DNA of 64,000 nt from Mycoplasma sp. Lineage in GTDB: Bacteria > Bacillota_I > Bacilli_A > Mycoplasmatales > Metamycoplasmataceae. This document shows positions 31,640 to 45,411 of this stretch, piece after piece. The stretch spans positions 302,527 to 366,526 of the forward strand of contig JAMPIX010000001.1 in the NCBI GenBank assembly GCA_024721275.1. Reading direction: 5' to 3'. The notes below the pieces were generated by a model. That model searched no databases and was not told the DNA's origin. It worked only from the letters and a program-made list of their open reading frames with translations. A program made the position numbers and the translations under genes. Position 1 is the first letter of the stretch, and each line of letters begins with the position of its first letter.

Positions 31640-32650
31640 ATGAGTGTTTATTCATTATTTTTGTTAGTTCTTCCATATTCAATAATTCCACTTATTTGAT
31701 TAATACCATTTGATTTACCAACTAATTTATCTGGATCAATTGCAAAAGCTACAATAGTTACTCTTTCAAAAGATTTAATATCTATCTTTGCTTACACAAT
31801 AATCACCATAATGAAAAGGGAGTTTAGAAAAACTATAAAATTGATGCCAACAAGAGCAGGGATGTATGCAATGGCTTCTGGTGTTTTTGGAGGACCAATT
31901 GGTTATACTTTATTTAATGCAGCATTTTTCTTTTCTGGTGCTTCATATTCTCATATTTTCGTTTCTTTAGAACCTATAATTTTAACTCTTTCAGGAATAT
32001 TTATATTTAAACGAAAATATAACTATAAATTCTGAATGGGTGTACTTATAACTGTCGGATCAATTATGTGTCTTGTAATAGGAGATGCACTTGGAGGTGC
32101 TGATGCTTGAAAAATAATTGTAGGAGCATTGCTTGGAATAGGTGGTGCTACATCTTGAGCAATTGAAGTTGTTCTGATGGATAGGGCCTATGATTTAAAC
32201 CCTGATAAAAATGCTGTTTCACAACATTTGACATTAAAAATGTTATTTGCCGGAATTGTTGGATTTGCAGTTATTATGCCATTGACATCTGTTTTAGCTG
32301 TTGGCAATGCAAGTAGAAATTTTGAATTATTTGGAAGAATTTTTATTGAATCTAAATATTTATGAAGATTTTTAGTAGCAGGAATTTTAATAGTTCTTGG
32401 TCGATTATGATATTTCCATGCAGTTAAATATCAAGGTGGAACAATTGTTGCAATTGTGTACAATTTTACAATCATCATAACACCATTATTTGCTGTTTTT
32501 TGATATTTAATTTCAAATGATTGAATAGATCCTTCAGCACATGGAACAGAAGGCCAAGTGTTATGGATAACATCTCCATTTATAATTTTTGGTGTAACCT
32601 TAGTAATAATAAACAAACCAGTAATAAATAGAAACCAAATATTAGAATAA
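31640..32650 (+). CDS. EamA/DMT-family transporter
   Basis: 336 residues, about ten membrane segments in two EamA-like halves: first ending 'LEPIILTLSGIFIFKRKYNY', second with 'GGTIVAIVYNFTIIITPLFAV' and 'IIFGVTLVIINKP'. Drug/metabolite transporter superfamily; substrate unknown. The start is uncertain: the frame stays open upstream to 31571, and the ATG at 31640 has only a weak AGGA 15 bases ahead. Confidence 0.82.
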
Positions 32651-32711
32651 ATACTATAAAAAAAGCACTTTTTTATTTATCTGAATTCTTTGGAATATAA
32701 TAAAAATTATT

Positions 32712-34825
<2,114 letters not shown>

Positions 34826-34897
34826 ATATTTTTATAAAATTTTAGTATATTAAATGTGATATTATTTTTATATATAAATTAAGTTTGGAGAAAAGAA

Positions 34898-35392
34898 GTG
34901 GATAAGAAATTAATTATAGTTGCACACCCCAATTACGATGAATCAACAAGAGTAAAAAGAATTCTGGGTGAATTAGAAAAAGATGAAAGATTTAATAGTG
35001 ATATTTTATTCTTAAAATATGAAGAGCATTTTTCAGCAAAAGAATGAAGTGAAAAAATAAAAGGATACAATACAATAATTTTTGCTTCACCTGTTTGATG
35101 ATATCAACCAACATGATTGTACAAGAAATTTATTGATGATGTTCTTTATGATTTAGAGTTTGATAAAGGACCTAAGTATGGTTTCATTTTAACAACTGGA
35201 GGACAATATAATCAAGGTTATGCTTCTGCTATGATTGATCATATGGAAGCGAATTATGCAACATTAAATTTCTGTTTCAGTCAAGAAAAAGATATTTTTG
35301 ACACAACAGCTTTTGCAGGAACAGTAATTCTATATTCTGATCAAAAAGTTAGTGTTGCAGTTGAACAATTTTTTTCAATATTTGACATCTAA
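34898..35392 (+). CDS. Flavodoxin-fold NAD(P)H oxidoreductase
   Basis: 164 residues, GTG start at 34898 with GGAG seven bases upstream. 'LIIVAHPNYDEST' is the FMN-phosphate loop of the NQO/YwrO-type flavodoxin-2 family; 'TIIFASPVWWYQPTWLYKKF' and 'FILTTGGQYNQGY' are the other flavin contacts (WW and W from TGA). It probably reduces quinones or nitro compounds. Just ahead of an ABC exporter, with a gap of four bases. Confidence 0.87.
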
Positions 35393-35396
35393 TAAA

Positions 35397-36104
35397 ATGA
35401 TAAAAATTGAAAACGTAAGCAAAAAATTTAAAAAATTTTATGCATTAAAAAATATAAATTTAGAAATAAAAGAAGGCGAAAAAGTTGCAATTTTAGGACA
35501 TAATGGTTCAGGTAAATCTACATTAGTAGATATTATTGTTGGTTCTTCAGCACCTACAGATGGAAAAGTTATATACAACATGAAAAATGATGTATCTTTT
35601 AACGATGTTTTAGGAGTTCAATTTCAATCAAAAGATTTTCCATATGGACTAAAGGGAATAGATATATTAAAATTTTATTTAACTCTTTATAATATTAAAA
35701 AAAATGATCCATATTTAAAAAGAATATTGAAAAAATTTGCTATGGAACCACATCTTAAAAAACCTTTAAAAAGACTTTCTGGTGGACAACAACAAAAATT
35801 AAATATATTGATTTCAATTTTAATAAAACCAAAAGTTTTGGTTTTAGATGAAGTTACCACCGCTTTAGATATTACATCAAGAAGTAGTGTAATAGAAATT
35901 ATAAAAAGTGTTGTTAAAGATGAAGAAGATATGACATTAATTCTAGTTTCTCATTCACCTCTTGAAATTAGCGAATTAGCAGATAGATTGATTGTTTTAA
36001 AAGATGGGGAAGTTATTGGAGATGAAAAATTAAAAGATGTAGTAAAAAAATATAATGACATAAATGTTTTTCTAGAAAGTTTAAAGTCTGGTGATTATGA
36101 GTAG
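35397..36104 (+). CDS. ABC transporter ATP-binding protein (drug-exporter type)
   Basis: 235 residues. Walker A GHNGSGKST, Q-loop 'GVQFQSKDFPYGL', signature LSGGQQQK, Walker B 'VLVLDEVTTALD' (Glu present), switch His in 'LVSHSPLE'. The ATG at 35397 is preferred over an upstream in-frame ATG that would overlap the reductase. It overlaps its permease by 8 bases. Confidence 0.93.
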   Translation: MIKIENVSKKFKKFYALKNINLEIKEGEKVAILGHNGSGKSTLVDIIVGSSAPTDGKVIYNMKNDVSFNDVLGVQFQSKDFPYGLKGIDILKFYLTLYNIKKNDPYLKRILKKFAMEPHLKKPLKRLSGGQQQKLNILISILIKPKVLVLDEVTTALDITSRSSVIEIIKSVVKDEEDMTLILVSHSPLEISELADRLIVLKDGEVIGDEKLKDVVKKYNDINVFLESLKSGDYE

Positions 36105-36948
36105 TAAAAATAAAATAACAAGACGTAAAGCTGTATGAACTCAATTAAGAGCATCAGTTGCAATATTTAAATTATCTCTTAAAACATTTTTATATCAACC
36201 AATTGGAATAATAATGACTTTTATTCTTCCGATTATTTTGTTGGTTATATTAACTTATATGTTTTATGGTATTTCTTCACATGAAAATCCTAGTTTTCAA
36301 ATATCAACTACATTAAGAGGGTTGTTGCCTGGATTGGTTGTGATGCCAACAATAACTATAGGTATGCTTGGTGTTCCGTTTACTTTCACTTTGTTTAAAG
36401 AAAGTGGAATTCTTAAAAAAATTGGAATTACTCCAACAAAATCATATACATTTTTAATTTCTTTCATATTCACGTTTGCAATAATGGAATTATTTTCATC
36501 TATAGCAACATTTGCTCTTGCAAAAATTATTTGACAAAGTGATGCTCCAAATCCATATAATGCATCAATAATGGTTCCTTGATTAATGTCTTCTATGGTC
36601 GGAATAGCTATGGGATTATTTATTGGTGGAATTTCTAAAGATTCAGCAACAGGATTTGGTATTGGTGTTGGATTATTTATGCCAGCAGTATTCTTATCAG
36701 GATGTATGTTTCCATCGCTTCATGGTTGAATTGCTTATTTTGGAAAAATAGCCCCACATAATGAATCTATTACAATTTTTAAATTAGCATGAAATTATGG
36801 AACCCTTGTTGTTAAGGATTACCCACCTTATTTTGATAACATTGTTTTAATAAGTGAATTGAGTGATACGCTTTATTCTTACCTATATCCATTATTGTTC
36901 TTTGCTGCAACAATTGTTGTTAATAAAACAACATTTAAATGACAATAA
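36097..36948 (+). CDS. ABC-2 transporter permease
   Basis: 283 residues, six membrane segments, ABC-2 type. 'LLPGLVVMPTITIGMLGVPF', 'FKESGILKKIGITPTK' (the conserved cytosolic coupling segment) and 'LFMPAVFLSGCMFPS' match the drug/lantibiotic exporter family. It forms a complete exporter with the ATPase upstream. alaS starts 16 bases after its stop. Confidence 0.88.
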
Positions 36949-36964
36949 TGTAAAATAAATAAAT

Positions 36965-39589
36965 ATGAAGAAATTAAGTACAAATGAAATAAGAAAAATA
37001 TGATTAGATTATTTTGAAAAAAATAATCATTTAGTTTTAGAATCAAAATCATTAATTCCACAAAATGATAAATCATTACTTTGAATTAATTCTGGCGTCG
37101 CTACATTAAAAAAATATTTTTCTGGTGAAGAATTACCGCCAAGTAAATTATTAACTAATTCACAAAGATCGTTGAGAACTAATGATATAGAAAATGTCGG
37201 AAACACTTCTAGACATCATACTTTTTTTGAAATGTTAGGAAATTTTTCTATAGGAGATTATTTTAAAGAAAAAGCAATTGAATTTGGTTTTGATTTTTTA
37301 GTAAATGAATTAGGGATTGATAAAAATAAATTATATATAACAGTTTTTGAAGAAGATAAAGAAACTTATAATAAATGAATTTCATTAGGAATCGATAAGT
37401 CACATTTATTTCTATTAGGAAGAGAAACAAATTTTTGAGATGTAGGAAAAGGACCTTGTGGACCCGATACTGAAATATTTTATGACAGAGGAATAAAATA
37501 TGGCGATATTTCAACAGATGTAATAAAAAATGATATTGAAAATGATAGATATATTGAAATTTGAAATATAGTATTTTCACAATACAATAATGATGGAAAT
37601 AATAATTACACAGAATTAAAACAAAGAAATATTGATACTGGTGCTGGATTAGAAAGAATAGCTTCAATTTCACAGGATGCACCGACTAATTTTGACACTG
37701 ATTTATTTTTACCAATTATTGCAGAAATAGAAAAATGAACTGACAAAAAATATGATGTAAATAATTATTTTATAAAAGATGAAAAGCAACAAAAAATAAA
37801 TAAATTATTTAAAATAATATCTGATCACATGAGAGCTATAGCACATACAATAAATGATGGTGGAATTCCTTCTAATGTTTCTAGAGGTTACATTATAAGA
37901 AGATTAATAAGAAGAGCATATAGATCTGGTGTTCAACTCGGAATAAAAGAAGAACAATTTTTATATAAACTTTTAAATGTAGTTCAAGAAACATTGCCTG
38001 TTTATGAACTTGATATTCAAAGAATTTCTAAAATAATTAAACAAGAAGAGATACAATTTTCAAGAACATTACATAATGGTGAAAAATATTTAAATGATTT
38101 TTTAAATAATAATAAAAAGGTTGATGCAAAAATTTGTTTTAAACTCTTTGAAACATATGGCTTTCCATTAGAATTAACTCAAGAAATTTTAGAAGAAAAA
38201 AATATATTCATTTCTAATGAAGAAATTTCATTGTTAAAAAAAGAGCATGCAGATGTATCAAGAGGTAATTCGCAAAAAGGTATGAATGCACAAATAGCTT
38301 CATTACAAAATATTAATAATAAAATTTCAAATTTTGTTGGTTATGAAAACATAGAAATAGAGACAAAAATATTAAAATTATTTAACGAAACTGAAGAAGT
38401 AGATAATATAGACGGAACTGGATATGTATTATTAGAAGAAACTCCTTTTTATGCTACATCTGGAGGTCAAACATTTGATATCGGAAAAATTAATGATGCA
38501 AATGTAATAGATGTATTTAAAGATAAACACGGAAATCACATTCATGTAATTGAGGGATTAATTAGTAAAAATGATATAGCTATTGCAAAAGTTGATCCAG
38601 AAGCAAGAAAGAAACAAGAGATAAATCATACTGCTAATCACTTAATGTATTGATCATTGAGAAATGTTTTAGGTCCGCATATAAAACAACTTGGTTCATA
38701 TAATGATGATAATAAAATTAGATTTGATTTTCCAAGTGATACTAAACCAACTCAGGAGGAAATTGAAAAAATTGAAAATAGTGTTAAAGCAATAATAAAA
38801 AGAGGACTTAAAAGAGAATATTTTGAATTAGAATTAGAAGAAGCTAAAAAAATTGGTGCAACATTTTTAGAAGATGAAGAATATAAATTTAATAAAGTTA
38901 GAGTTGTCAAATTTGACAATATAATAGACATTTGTGGTGGAACGCATATAAGTGATACATCTTTTATAGAAGATTTCAAAATAGTAAGTATTGAGAAAAA
39001 AGGTTCAAAAGTATTTAGAGCTGAAGCTATAACATTAAAAGAAAATGTTGATCAATGATATAAAAACGAAATATCAAAAATTAAAAAAGAAATTGAACAA
39101 GCTATTTCCAAAAATAAAGGAATCAAAAATGACTATAAAATTGAGATTTCAAAATATGATTACAATTCAGATGGCTTAAAATTATTAATTTCAATTTTAG
39201 CTCAAATCAAAAATGATTATAAAAAGCTTTTAAAAGAATCAAAAAATAAATCAATAGAAATTAATGATGACATTGAATTTGAGATTATCAAAGAACATAA
39301 ATTTTATATTTTGTTAAATTCACAACATGATCCTAAAAAATATTCAATAGCATTAAGAGAAAAATATTCTGATGCTACATTTTTAATAGCAAAAGATATT
39401 GGAGAAAAATTATTATTTACTGTTGCATCGAAAACAAATAACTCTATTAATATTTTTAATCTTTTAAAAGAAGCATTCAATGGTAGAGGTGGAGGAAATG
39501 AGAATTTTTCACAAGGAACAATTGAAAATTCTGAAAATATTAAAGAAAAAATAATTAACCTTTTGAAGGAAACCGAATGAGAAAATTAG
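36965..39589 (+). CDS. alaS: Alanyl-tRNA synthetase
   Basis: 874 residues. Catalytic core with '[20 protein letters not shown]' and '[12 protein letters not shown]'; '[15 protein letters not shown]'; editing domain with HTANH ('[10 protein letters not shown]') and CGGTH ('IDICGGTHI'), so serine/glycine proofreading is probably kept. A C-terminal oligomerisation domain with a GRGGG motif follows. Many TGA-Trp. The stop overlaps the ruvX start by 13 bases. Confidence 0.97.
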
Positions 39590-39990
39590 GTCTTGATTTA
39601 GGTACTAAATCTTTAGGTGTAGCATTAAGTGATGAAATGTCTATTATTGCAACTGCTAAAGAGAACTTTAGATTTGAATTAAATGATTGAGAATCTGCAT
39701 TAAATAAAATTGGTGAATATTTAAATAATTATAAAATAGACTTAATTGTTTTAGGCTATCCTTTAAGAATGACAGGAACAAAAAGCGAGCGAACATTCAT
39801 GGTTGAAGATTTTAAAAAAATGATCGAAGATCGTTTTGATATTAAAACAGTTTTTGAAGATGAAAGACTTACTTCAAAAAAAGCTAATTTAATAATGAGA
39901 GAAAGTAATTTAGGCATTAAAAGAAGAAAAGAAAAAAAAGATATGGTTTCTGCTGTAATTATTTTACAATCTTATTTGGAAAGGCTATAA
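39577..39990 (+). CDS. ruvX: Putative pre-16S rRNA nuclease (YqgF/RuvX)
   Basis: 137 residues, RNase-H-like fold. '[17 protein letters not shown]' has the first catalytic Asp, '[13 protein letters not shown]' and '[12 protein letters not shown]' carry the remaining acidic residues, and '[15 protein letters not shown]' ends with the last. It matures 16S rRNA 5' ends. The alaS-yqgF-DUF1292 order is conserved in Firmicutes. Confidence 0.93.
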
Positions 39991-40000
39991 TATATAAATA

Positions 40001-40279
40001 ATGAATAATGATTTTAAGAAACAAATTTTCTTTGATGACCATGATGAAAGAAAAATATCGATTGAACTAGATGATGGCGCTAAAAAAGAAGGAATTATAA
40101 TTTTCACTTTTCATAATGATGATTTTGAATATATATTATATGAATTAGATGACTTTGCTTATGCTGCGAAAATAACATCTGATAATGCTTTACTTCCAAT
40201 AGATGATGATGAATGAAATTTAATTGAAAAAATATATGATGAATTTCAGGAAGAAATGGAAAAAGGGATAGAAAATTAA
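40001..40279 (+). CDS. DUF1292 (YrzB/UPF0473) family protein
   Basis: 92-residue acidic protein: 'FDDHDERKISIEL', then 'EYILYELDD' and 'ALLPIDDDEWNLIEKIYDEF', matching the short beta-rich DUF1292 family that follows ruvX in Firmicutes. Function unknown. A TATAAT at 39986-39991, inside the end of ruvX, ends 9 bases before the ATG, so it may have its own leaderless transcript. Confidence 0.85.
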
Positions 40280-40981
40280 ATGTCTGAATTAATTAACAAA
40301 AACCCCACTTTGTTTTGAGGTCTTGTTTCTTCTGTTATAGTAGTTTTAATAATAGGGTTTTCAGTATTTTTTATTTTAAGACACAAAACATTAAAAATAC
40401 GTGAAAAAATTGCAAGAATGGAAAAAACTACTTTAGAAAAAAGGGTTGATAGATCAAATGCAAATCCAATTCTAAATAGACCGGACATGGGTGAATTACT
40501 TTGAGATGAAAAAGAAGTTTTAATTAAAAAAAATAAATATTTCATGGATGATTTATCTTTAGAATATTCAATAAATACTGTTTTTAGAAATGCTTACTCA
40601 GAAATTTTAGTTGTTTCTGATGAAGCAGAATATGAATTATTAACATTTATTAAAAAAACAGAAGCAACAAAATTTTATTATTCAAATGATGAAAATGTAA
40701 TAAAAAAATTCATTGAAAAGAATAAAATAAAAAAAGAAGTGAACACTTATAAAGGCGAAGCAGTTGATTTTTGTTTAATACATGGTAATAAAAAACAGTT
40801 GTCAGATATTTTTGAAAGTGTATATAAAAATTTGAATGATAATGGGATTATAATTATTGAAAATTTAAAAAATAGGAAAACAAAACGTGAAATCAACGAC
40901 TTATTAAAATATTTAAAATTGGTTGGCTATAGATTTGAAAAGAAAAATTGAGAAAATGGACTTATTATAGTTGCGAAGTAG
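40280..40981 (+). CDS. Membrane-anchored protein with methyltransferase-like domain
   Basis: 233 residues, starting directly after the preceding TAA. One N-terminal membrane segment (about 12-33), then a basic linker and a soluble domain. 'ILVVSDEAEYELLTFIKK', 'AVDFCLIHGNKKQLSDIF' and 'LNDNGIIIIENLK' have the spacing of a Rossmann methyltransferase, but the glycine-rich SAM loop is replaced, so activity is uncertain. A similar protein is named a putative methyltransferase in other mycoplasmas. Confidence 0.6.
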
Positions 40982-41025
40982 TTAATGTATGTTAAAATTT
41001 TTATTAAATAAAGGGAGTGTGTAAA

Positions 41026-41505
41026 ATGGGTGAACAAAACGAATTAATAATTAGTAAAGAAAAATTCAATAATATTGAGAAAGAATTAAAAGAATTAATT
41101 GAAATAGAAAGACCTAAAATTGCTAAGGAAATAAAAGAAGCAAGAGCTCAAGGTGATTTATCTGAAAATGCTGAATTTGATGCAGCTAGAGAAAGACAAG
41201 GAGAAATCGAAAGTAAAATTTCTGAATATGAAGACATAATTTTAAATGTTGAAAACGGAAATATTAAAACTATAGATAAATCTAAAACTAAAAATGTTGT
41301 AAAAATCGGTTCACTTGTTTCAGTGAAAAAAGGGAAAACTGTAGATAAATATACAATTGTTGGTTCTTTTGAGGCGAATCCATTTGAAAATAAAATTTCA
41401 AATAATTCACCTTTAGCAATTGCTTTAATAGGTAGTTCTATTGGCGATACTGTAAAAGTTAATTCAAAAAAATCATATTCAGTGACAATAGAAGATATTA
41501 AATAA
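41026..41505 (+). CDS. greA: Transcription elongation factor GreA
   Basis: 159 residues: N-terminal coiled coil with 'IKEARAQGDLSENAEFDAAR' containing the tip acidic residues that restart backtracked RNA polymerase, and a C-terminal FKBP-like domain ('IGSSIGDTVKVN'). The ATG at 41026 has GGGAG upstream; an in-frame GTG at 41017 lies too close to that site. Confidence 0.96.
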   Translation: MGEQNELIISKEKFNNIEKELKELIEIERPKIAKEIKEARAQGDLSENAEFDAARERQGEIESKISEYEDIILNVENGNIKTIDKSKTKNVVKIGSLVSVKKGKTVDKYTIVGSFEANPFENKISNNSPLAIALIGSSIGDTVKVNSKKSYSVTIEDIK

Positions 41506-41532
41506 AAACAATTTAATTTATAATATAAAAAT

Positions 41533-42342
41533 ATGATAAAAATTGAAAATCTATTATTTAAATATTTTGGAAGCGATGATTACGCTTTAAAAGATGTAAA
41601 TATAGAAATACCAAAAGGTAAATACATAGCAATAATAGGTCATAATGGTTCAGGGAAATCCACATTATCAAAATTATTGGTAGGTTTGTATAAAGCTGAA
41701 TCTGGAAAAATTTCAATAAATGATATTGAGATAACTAAAGAAACAATAAAAGAAATAAGATCTTTAATTGGAATTGTTTATCAAAATCCTGATAATCAAT
41801 TTATTGGTTCAACTGTTGAAGATGATATTGCTTTCGGTTTAGAAAATAAGAAAATTTCTAGAGAAGAAATGAGAAAAATAATTTATGACCTATCTGAAAA
41901 AGTGGGTATGAAAGAATTTTTAAATAAAGAACCAGAAAATTTATCAGGTGGTCAAAAACAAAGAGTTGCAATTGCTTCAACTTTGGCTTTAGATCCAGAA
42001 ATAATAATTTTTGATGAAGTAACTTCAATGTTAGATCCTAAAGGAAAAGATTCGGTATTAAAAATAATAAGAAAAATTCAAAAAGATAAAAATAAAACTT
42101 TAATTTCCATAACTCATGACATGGATGAAGCTATTATTTCTGATGAAGTAATTGTTCTTTCGGGTGGAAAAATTATTGCATCTGGAGATCCTAAAAAAAT
42201 ATTATCTGATCCTAAAATAATTAAATTAGCAAAAATTGATAATCCTTTTATTTATAAAGTTTCAAACGAATTGAAAAAATTAAATAAAAAAATAAAAGTT
42301 ACATATGATGAAAAAGAGTTATTGGAGCAAATATGCAAATAA
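41533..42342 (+). CDS. ecfA1: ECF transporter ATPase EcfA1
   Basis: 269 residues. Walker A GHNGSGKST, 'VYQNPDNQFIGSTVEDDIAFGLEN' (Q-loop and the ECF-type x-loop), LSGGQKQR, 'IIIFDEVTSMLDPKG', His in 'SITHDMDEA'. One of two ATPases of the shared energising module for vitamin uptake. A TATAAT at 41519-41524 ends 8 bases before the ATG. It overlaps ecfA2 by 10 bases. Confidence 0.96.
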   Translation: MIKIENLLFKYFGSDDYALKDVNIEIPKGKYIAIIGHNGSGKSTLSKLLVGLYKAESGKISINDIEITKETIKEIRSLIGIVYQNPDNQFIGSTVEDDIAFGLENKKISREEMRKIIYDLSEKVGMKEFLNKEPENLSGGQKQRVAIASTLALDPEIIIFDEVTSMLDPKGKDSVLKIIRKIQKDKNKTLISITHDMDEAIISDEVIVLSGGKIIASGDPKKILSDPKIIKLAKIDNPFIYKVSNELKKLNKKIKVTYDEKELLEQICK

Positions 42343-43190
42343 AAACTAAAAATTTAACTCATGTTTATTCTAAAAGAACTCCAAATGAATTCATTGCTAT
42401 TAGTGATGTTAATGTAACAATTGAACAAGGTGAAATAATTGGAATAATTGGCGAAACAGGTTCAGGAAAAACTACTTTTGTACAACATCTTAATGCACTT
42501 TTACTTCCTACTACTGGTACGGTTGTTATTGGATCTCAAGAAATAAAGAATTCAAAAAGAAAAATAAAAAATATTAAAGAAATTAGAAAAAAAATAGGTG
42601 TTGTTTTTCAATTTGCTGAATACCAATTATTTGAAGAGACAATTCAAAAAGACATAATATTCGGTCCTGTTAATATGGGTGTTTCAAAAGAAGAATCAAT
42701 CGAAAGAGCTAAGAAATATATAGAAATAGTTGGAATGGATCAATCTTTTTTAACTAAATCTCCATTTAATTTATCAGGTGGTCAAAAAAGACGTGTTGCA
42801 ATAGCTGGTATATTAGCAATGGAACCTGATGTTTTAATTTTTGATGAACCAACAGCTGGACTTGATCCGGTAGGTATGAGAGAAGTGCTTGATTTATTTA
42901 CAAAATTAAATAAATTAGGAAAAACAATTGTTATTGTTACACATAATTTGGATCATGTTTTAGAAATAACAAATAAAACAATGTTGTTTAGTAGGAGTAA
43001 ACTTGTTAAATTCGATAAAACATCTAAAGTATTAAGAGATATTAAATTTTTAAAAGAAAATAATATGCAACCACCAAAACTTATTGACTTTATTTTAAAA
43101 TTAGAGTCAAATGGATTTAAAATAAAAAAAGAGATTAAATCTATTAATGAATTAGTAAAAATAATTAGTGAAGGTGATAAAAATGACTAA
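42333..43190 (+). CDS. ecfA2: ECF transporter ATPase EcfA2
   Basis: 285 residues. Walker A GETGSGKTT, 'VFQFAEYQLFEETIQKDIIF', LSGGQKRR, 'DVLIFDEPTAGLDPVG', His in 'IVTHNLDHV'. It forms the heterodimer with EcfA1; the C-terminal extension is the dimer lock. Overlaps ecfT by 8 bases. Confidence 0.96.
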   Translation: MQIKTKNLTHVYSKRTPNEFIAISDVNVTIEQGEIIGIIGETGSGKTTFVQHLNALLLPTTGTVVIGSQEIKNSKRKIKNIKEIRKKIGVVFQFAEYQLFEETIQKDIIFGPVNMGVSKEESIERAKKYIEIVGMDQSFLTKSPFNLSGGQKRRVAIAGILAMEPDVLIFDEPTAGLDPVGMREVLDLFTKLNKLGKTIVIVTHNLDHVLEITNKTMLFSRSKLVKFDKTSKVLRDIKFLKENNMQPPKLIDFILKLESNGFKIKKEIKSINELVKIISEGDKND

Positions 43191-44013
43191 TGTTTCAATG
43201 GTTAAATATATTCCAAATGACACTATCATCCATAAATTAGATCCAAGATTTAAAATCTTTTTTAATATTTTATTTATTGTGATGATTTTTATGGCCAAAA
43301 CATATTTAATGCAAGCGGTTGTTGCAATTCCTTTATTAATGGCTTTTTTCCTGTCTAAAATGAAACCAATAAAATTAATTACATTATGTAAACCATTATT
43401 ATTTTTATTAGTTTTTTTATTTTTAATAAATATATTTTTATCAGCAAATGATCCAATAATATATGCTTCATGATGAAAAATAAATATTTCATATAATGCA
43501 ATAGATAAAACTTTAAAAATTTTATTAAGAGTTTATTTAATGATTATTGCAACAACATTGCTAACTTCAACTACTAAATCATTAGATTTAACACGTGGTT
43601 TAGAGGATCTTCTTTATCCATTTAAATGAGTTAAATTACCTGTTCATATAATTGCAATGATAATTTCTATTGCATTAAGATTTATTCCAACATTATTAGA
43701 AGAAGCTCAAAGAATAATGAAAGCTCAAGCATCGAGAGGTGTTGATTTTAAAAATGGTGGATTCAAAGCAAAGGTTAAATCAACTATTACATTAATAATT
43801 CCTTTATTTGTATCTGCATTTACTAAAGCTGAAGATTTAAGTAATGCTATGGAAACGCGTGGTTATGATCCTTATGAAAAAAGAACTAGATATAGAAAAT
43901 ATGTTCCTACATGAAGAGATGCACTTGTTTCATTATTCTCTATTTCTGTTTTTGTAACAATGATCATTCTACAATGAACAAATGTAGTAGAACTTCCAAC
44001 ATGATGGTATTAA
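43183..44013 (+). CDS. ecfT: ECF transporter transmembrane protein EcfT
   Basis: 276 residues, membrane coupling subunit. It opens 'MVKYIPNDTIIHKLDPRFKI', the family's 'DxxIHxLDPRxK'; coupling helices contain 'IMKAQASRGVDF' (AxxxRG) and 'LSNAMETRGYDP' (second motif). No substrate-binding S component is adjacent, so this is a group II module serving S proteins encoded elsewhere. It starts with ATG 43183 after GAAGGTG. Confidence 0.95.
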
Positions 44014-44022
44014 GGTGATAAA

Positions 44023-44685
44023 ATGTACAAGTTTTTTGTTGATAAAAAAGAAGGCAATCATTTTATATTAGATAAAAAATTAATTAATCATATAAAAGTT
44101 GTGCGAATAAATCAAAAAGAATTTATATGCATATATAAAAAAGAATTTTATATATGTAAAATGGATGAAAAAAAAGCTTTAATTTTAAAAAAGCTTGAAA
44201 ATGATCATGAATTCAAAAATTCAGTTATTCTTGGGATGTCTTATATAAAACCAAAGAAGTTTGAATTAACTATTCAAAAAGCTGCAGAGCTTGGTGTAAC
44301 TAACTTCATTCCTATAATTTCTAAAAATGTGTCAATTAAAATTCAGGAAAAATATGAAAGATGAAATGAAATCGCTGTAAATGCATCTGAGCAATCTTTT
44401 AGAAATACATATATGAATGTAGATAATCAAGTTGTATTTGAAGATGCAATAAAAAATATTAAATCAAAACATAAATACATTGCTCATGTTTCTGAAAATA
44501 ATGAAATAATTAATCATCTAGAAACAGATTCTTTTATCTTGATTGGTCCTGAGGGTGGATTTACTGATGAAGAAGTAAAATTGGCAAAAGATAATAATTT
44601 CAAAGTTATTTCTTTTGGCAAAAGAATATTAAGAGCAGAAACAGCGGCAATTTTTGCTTTATCAAATTTGAGGGAGAATGAATAA
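44023..44685 (+). CDS. rsmE: 16S rRNA (uracil(1498)-N3)-methyltransferase
   Basis: 220 residues, SPOUT fold. N-terminal PUA-like part, then 'YIKPKKFELTIQKAAELGVT', 'LIGPEGGFTDEEV' and 'GKRILRAETAAIFALS', the knotted SAM site. The stop overlaps the truA start by one base (TAATG). Confidence 0.94.
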
Positions 44686-45392
44686 TGAAGTTTATGGTCT
44701 CAATTCAGTATGATGGAACACATTATAAAGGTTGACAAAGATTAAAAGATCAAAAATCAATTCAAGAAACAATAGAAAAATTTTTATCAAAAGAATTAAA
44801 AGAAACTATATTAATAAAGGGAGCATCAAGAACGGATAAAGGTGTTCATGCAATGGATCAAAGATTCATTTTTGAAACAAGTAGACAAATTGATGAAAAA
44901 AAAGTTAAATTAATATTAAGAGGACTTCCAAAAGATATTCACGTTAATTTTGTAACTAAAAATCCTAATGTTCATATTAGATATGATGTTAAAAGAAAAT
45001 ACTATGAATATAAGATAAGAAATAATTACAATGTTTTTAAAAGAAATTATATTTACTATCAAAAAGAAAAAATAAATATAAAAGCATTAAAAGAAGCTGC
45101 ATTACTATTTCAAGGATTGAGAGATTATAAATCATTCACAATTGATCCAGATGACACAATGAGAAACATAAAAGTAAAAGTTATTAAAAGAAGTAATGGA
45201 GCAAATATAATACTTTCCTCAAAAGGATTTAAACGTTATATGTGTAGAAAAATTGTAGGATCAATGATCGATTTTTCAAATCAAAAAATATCATTAGAAA
45301 ATATTAAGAATATGATTGATAATCCTGCTTTAAATTCATATAAAAATAAGGCTCCAGCTAATGCCTTATATCTTAAAAAGATTAAATATTAG
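44685..45392 (+). CDS. truA: tRNA pseudouridine(38-40) synthase TruA
   Basis: 235 residues. 'VSIQYDGTHYKGWQRLKDQK' and the catalytic segment 'KGASRTDKGVHAMDQRF' with the nucleophilic Asp. Tyr/Arg-rich middle and a 'GFKRYMCRKIVGSM' late motif. truA following the ECF genes is the common Firmicute order, here with rsmE inserted. Confidence 0.95.
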
Positions 45393-45411
45393 AGTATAAT
45401 TTAAGAAAAAT

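Noticed and set aside
37263..37682. 139-codon minus-strand frame within alaS
   Set aside because: His/Phe/Leu-rich shadow of alaS with no start signals.
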